64,000 nt of DNA from NCBI GenBank assembly GCA_013399855.1, contig VXAY01000104.1, forward strand, positions 372,921 to 436,920. Direction: 5' to 3'. A program made the position numbers and the translations under genes. The notes under the pieces are model-generated. The model saw only the letters and a program-made list of their open reading frames with translations. It searched no databases and was not told where the DNA came from. This DNA comes from Oxyruncus cristatus (lineage: Eukaryota > Chordata > Aves > Passeriformes > Cotingidae). Of the stretch, positions 60,805 through 64,000 are shown piece after piece (within the stretch, counting starts at the first letter, position 1; every line of letters begins with the position of its first letter).

Positions 60805-63703
60805 TCACGCCTGGCACTGCCTGACAAGGCGGAAGGCCTCCAGGAACTCGTTGAAGTCGATGTTCCCATCCTTATTGAAGTCGATGCTGCGAACCAAGTC
60901 GTTGATGCCATCGTCCGTGAGTTCAATGTTCATGTGGGAGCTGAACAGTTTCCAGGTCTGCTGGAATTCCTCAAATGAGATGAGACCTGTGGAGAAGTAT
61001 TTCATATGCTGCAACTCCATCTCCTAGCGTAGAGAACACAGACTAAAACAACTTAAAGCAGCAAAGAGACATAATAGAAATTGGGAGAACAAAAGACAGA
61101 GTATTTTCTCTTTCTTAAAGTAATTTGGTGGAGATTACTGCTTAAAAGCAGGTCCCAATTACACTGCATTACTGACTGTCACTGCTCTCATCACAATTTT
61201 TCTGCTGAACTCCAGAAAAAAAAATTAATTCTCTAGCTGGATTGCACACACTTGAAAACACATCTTGTTTGTTGAAAAATGCAATGACATTTCAGAAGCT
61301 TGGGAGGGAGCAGAAGGATCCGAGGCTTAAACAGTTAAATAAAAACACCTTTGTATGTGCTAAAGGGAGCCCCAAAGTAGAAGGGAACACAAGGCAGTGA
61401 CCAACACCCCCTGCACACCTGCTTACCTGAATGGTCCCTGTCTATGATCCTGAATATTGTCTCCAAGTTGGATCTGTTCCGGTAAATGACTTCCAGCAAG
61501 CTTGACTGGATGTGCTGAAAGAAAACAGGATCAGACTCACTCTACCCTTCTGACAGCCCTCTGTCCTGAGTGGTTACTGCACACCTCCCCATAAAGACAA
61601 ACATTTCTTGCTCTCAAGAACATGCCAACAGTGCCTTATCAAACAGGTGTGTGATAACTGGACCCTCTGTGCAAGTGCAGTACAGACCATCAACAGCCTG
61701 TCCCTTCCGAACAGCACTTTTCCAGGCTGTGACCATTGCAGAGTTGGATTTGCTGGGTGTAATTAAGAAACCACAACTCAGAGTGAAATACAGTTTTACC
61801 ACCCGAAAGACTGCACCCAAAGCTACCTCTTGACTCCGCTGCTCCATGGCCAGGTCATCCAGCCAGGATTTGTATTCCAGCATGCCATCCTCTGTGCTGC
61901 GCACCAGCTGTGGTCTCAGCATTCTCCAGGGCAGGCCCAGGCGCAGGACTGACTCCACTGCCGTCGCCCAGTTGCTCAGCGTGATTCTTCCTGGAGGGAA
62001 AAGGGGAAGACATGGATACCTTTGGGACACTGGCAGCTGAAGGCACATGAAGTGAGGGGTCTCCCAACCAGCCACTCACTCAGCCTAGTCAGTTCAACCC
62101 TGCCCTAGCAGGGAACTCACATATCCCTCAGCTCAGCTGTACCTGTGTTGTCCTCATCGTAGGCCTTGAATGCACTGATGAGGGCAGAGGTGTGAGCAAA
62201 GAGCTTCTCCCGAAGGGCTCGGAAGGCAGACTCCTCTACTCTGCTGATTCTGGAGGATGCAGAACAGAGAACCATATGAAGGACTTGCAAGAGAAGCTGC
62301 ATCTTCCCAGTCCTCTCTGTGGGTTTCCTGGACCCTCACACAACTGCTCTGCACCGCTACAGCTGCATCTCTGCTCATAGCAATGCACTGCATGCTCAGG
62401 GCACAGTTCCCCACAGCCGATGCAGCAAATCCCCAAATCAATATGTAAAGTAGTAAAGCAGAAGGGAACCTCAAAGGTCAAAAGTTAAAAGTTGACTTTG
62501 AAACTAAAAAGTTAGTAGTCTGTAAAGAAAATCGCCGTGGGATCTTGTAACACTCCCTCCTCAACCCCTCAAGAGCCTCCCTCTAACTTCTACACAAAGT
62601 TTGAATCCTCAAGGGCTATAATTTAGAAAATCAAGCTGTGAAAGTTCAGCTCCAGAATCAAACTTCCTCAAAGCCCACAGAGTTTTCCCTTTCGTAATTT
62701 TGACTTGAATCCAGAGCAACCGGAACACCTTGCCTTTGGGTCATGGTGAGTGTATGGGCCGCCTTGTTTGCTTGGTACTGAACAAAGTGGGGGATGAGGT
62801 CCGGTCCCAGCTTCACATAGGCTCCCCTGTTGCTGCCAATCTCATAATAGTTTGAGGCTGAAAATATGGTCAGCACCTAACCCCAAAAGAGAGAGGCATT
62901 TACAGTCAGTGCGTGCATCCTGTAATATGTACATGTAAACAACACATGTGATCCCATCCAGAATCCAGACTGTAAACACATCATGTTTTATGTGGAAAAG
63001 GGAGAGCGAGGTTGCAGCTGGCCTGGAAGCCTTACACATGCAAGCTCCGCAAGGGCAGCACAGATCTCATGGATGTGGCCATATGTTGGGCTTCTGTGAT
63101 TCCACTGTGCTCTCCCAACAAATCCACTGCCTGGAGTCAGAGAGTGCCCCTGATGAAGTCATTGAAGTGACACCGAGTGAGTCCTCTGAGAGTAGAGCTG
63201 GGCTACAGTAGCTCAGTAACACCTTTTGTACGCCGTCTTCAGAACAGCTGCACTAAGTAGGAGCCGTGGTACAAGTGGGTTCACATCTTCCCTGCTGCCG
63301 CACACAAGGACAACCTCTACCTGCACAGCCATGGCCCCAGCAGAGCAGGTGGCTCCAGACAGCCCTAACAGCTGGAAACACTTCAATAACTCCCAATAAG
63401 GCTGTTCAGTGTGTTGCATGAAGCCCCATGGAAAGAAACTCAGAGCTGAGAGAAGCCACTGCTACAGCAACCCTACCCTGGAAGGATGGAGACACAAGCC
63501 ATCCCCCTCACACCGACCTTCCGGCTGTGACAGAACTCGTAGCCCTCTTGCTTGCACTCGTGGGAGCGGATGAGGAACTGCAAGTTGTACTTCTCAAGGA
63601 TCTTCTCTGTCACGTCAGGCCCAAAGTAGCAGCCGCCACCTCGCACCTTGTTTGCTCTGCAGCCCTCCTGAGGCATGGGGTCACTCCAGAGAATGTCTAA
63701 GAT
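60805..63703 (-). CDS. PPEF2: PPEF2, EF-hand serine/threonine phosphatase (3' part)
   Basis: PPEF2 is a PPP-family phosphatase with C-terminal EF-hands, known mainly from photoreceptors (rdgC family). Coding exons in transcript order: 63703-63518, 62876-62734, 62249-62143, 61990-61827, 61514-61427 and 60986-60805 (TGA). All phases join. The first two end the catalytic domain, with [15 protein letters not shown], the metal-ligand motif RSHE and [22 protein letters not shown]-hand loops follow: DEDNTGRITLSN (no acidic residue at position 12, so degenerate), DRDHSGLISFEE and [12 protein letters not shown]. The protein ends VRQCQA soon after the last EF-hand, shorter than the human tail as I remember it. 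Synteny favours PPEF2 over PPEF1. The N-terminal exons lie beyond the right edge. The intron after 62734 has a GC donor. Confidence 0.95.
62732..62733 (-). other. PPEF2: GC donor splice site in PPEF2
   Basis: The exon ends CAA AG at 62734 and the intron begins GCAAGG. Reading frame and the remembered human sequence (QRISRVEES) both require this position. The nearest GT, five bases on, would lead to a stop codon in the next exon. Confidence 0.8.
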
Positions 63704-64000
63704 CTGAAAGGATTGGAAGAGTTCACTGAATAAAGTGTACCCACAGCACTTATCACCTGTCAGGGTTTACTAGACAAATATAGCTCAGTCTCTGAATCCT
63801 TCCCTGCACTGCTGCAGTTACCATAGTGCAGGGGAACAGACATGTTTCCTGCATTCCAGCTGAGCTGTCACAGAGCTGGGCCACCTTAGAGATGACAGTA
63901 TTGCTGGCCTGAAGCTATAGGCACACCCAAAGTGCCTGGGGAAAGAGAGGTGTCCAAAAATCTGATCTGATACAAGCTTTGCCTTTGCTGCCTCTAAGAT
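63704..64000 (-). other. PPEF2 intron sequence to the right edge
   Basis: No further exon is recognisable in the last 297 bases; the preceding PPEF2 catalytic exons must lie outside the window. Confidence 0.7.

Overview
The window is vertebrate nuclear DNA, almost certainly from a bird. Genes are split by GT-AG introns, CpG-rich first exons sit in AT-rich surroundings, and several fragments match the 3' part of the avian CR1 retroposon. I cannot resolve the species. It carries five protein genes that match a block of human chromosome 4q21.1: CCDC158 (+, 5' end outside the window), STBD1 (-, first exon mostly hidden by an assembly gap), SCARB2 (+, complete), NUP54 (+, complete) and PPEF2 (-, 3' part only). 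All exon calls come from reading frame, splice-site phase and remembered human proteins; no alignment was run.

Layout. Bases 1-14,951: nineteen exons of the coiled-coil protein gene CCDC158, ending at a polyadenylation signal. Bases 14,952-17,650: noncoding sequence with a CR1 fragment. Bases 17,660-19,330: STBD1, with its CpG island broken by 154 Ns. Bases 19,613-31,040: about 11 kb without a recognisable gene, where mammals have FAM47E. Bases 31,040-47,160: SCARB2, twelve coding exons. Bases 47,298-47,415: a CR1 fragment just upstream of the NUP54 CpG island. Bases 47,590-59,335: NUP54, thirteen coding exons, with a 45-bp tandem repeat carrying CCAAT boxes in intron 1. Bases 60,451-64,000: the last six coding exons of PPEF2, tail-to-tail with NUP54.

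The genes do not form a pathway. STBD1 (a glycogen-binding autophagy receptor) and SCARB2 (lysosomal membrane protein LIMP-2) both act at the lysosome, NUP54 is a nuclear pore channel protein, PPEF2 is an EF-hand phosphatase known from photoreceptors, and CCDC158 is a poorly characterised coiled-coil protein. I found no unknown multi-gene system. The points most worth following are: LIMP-2 lacks both histidines (150 and 171) linked to glucocerebrosidase binding, with the surrounding helix rewritten; NUP54 has an extra 54-codon FG-rich exon; its first intron has a CCAAT-box array; CCDC158 has two reading-frame breaks near its 5' end; and PPEF2 is inverted and directly beside NUP54, with no ART3 or CXCL9-11 between them.
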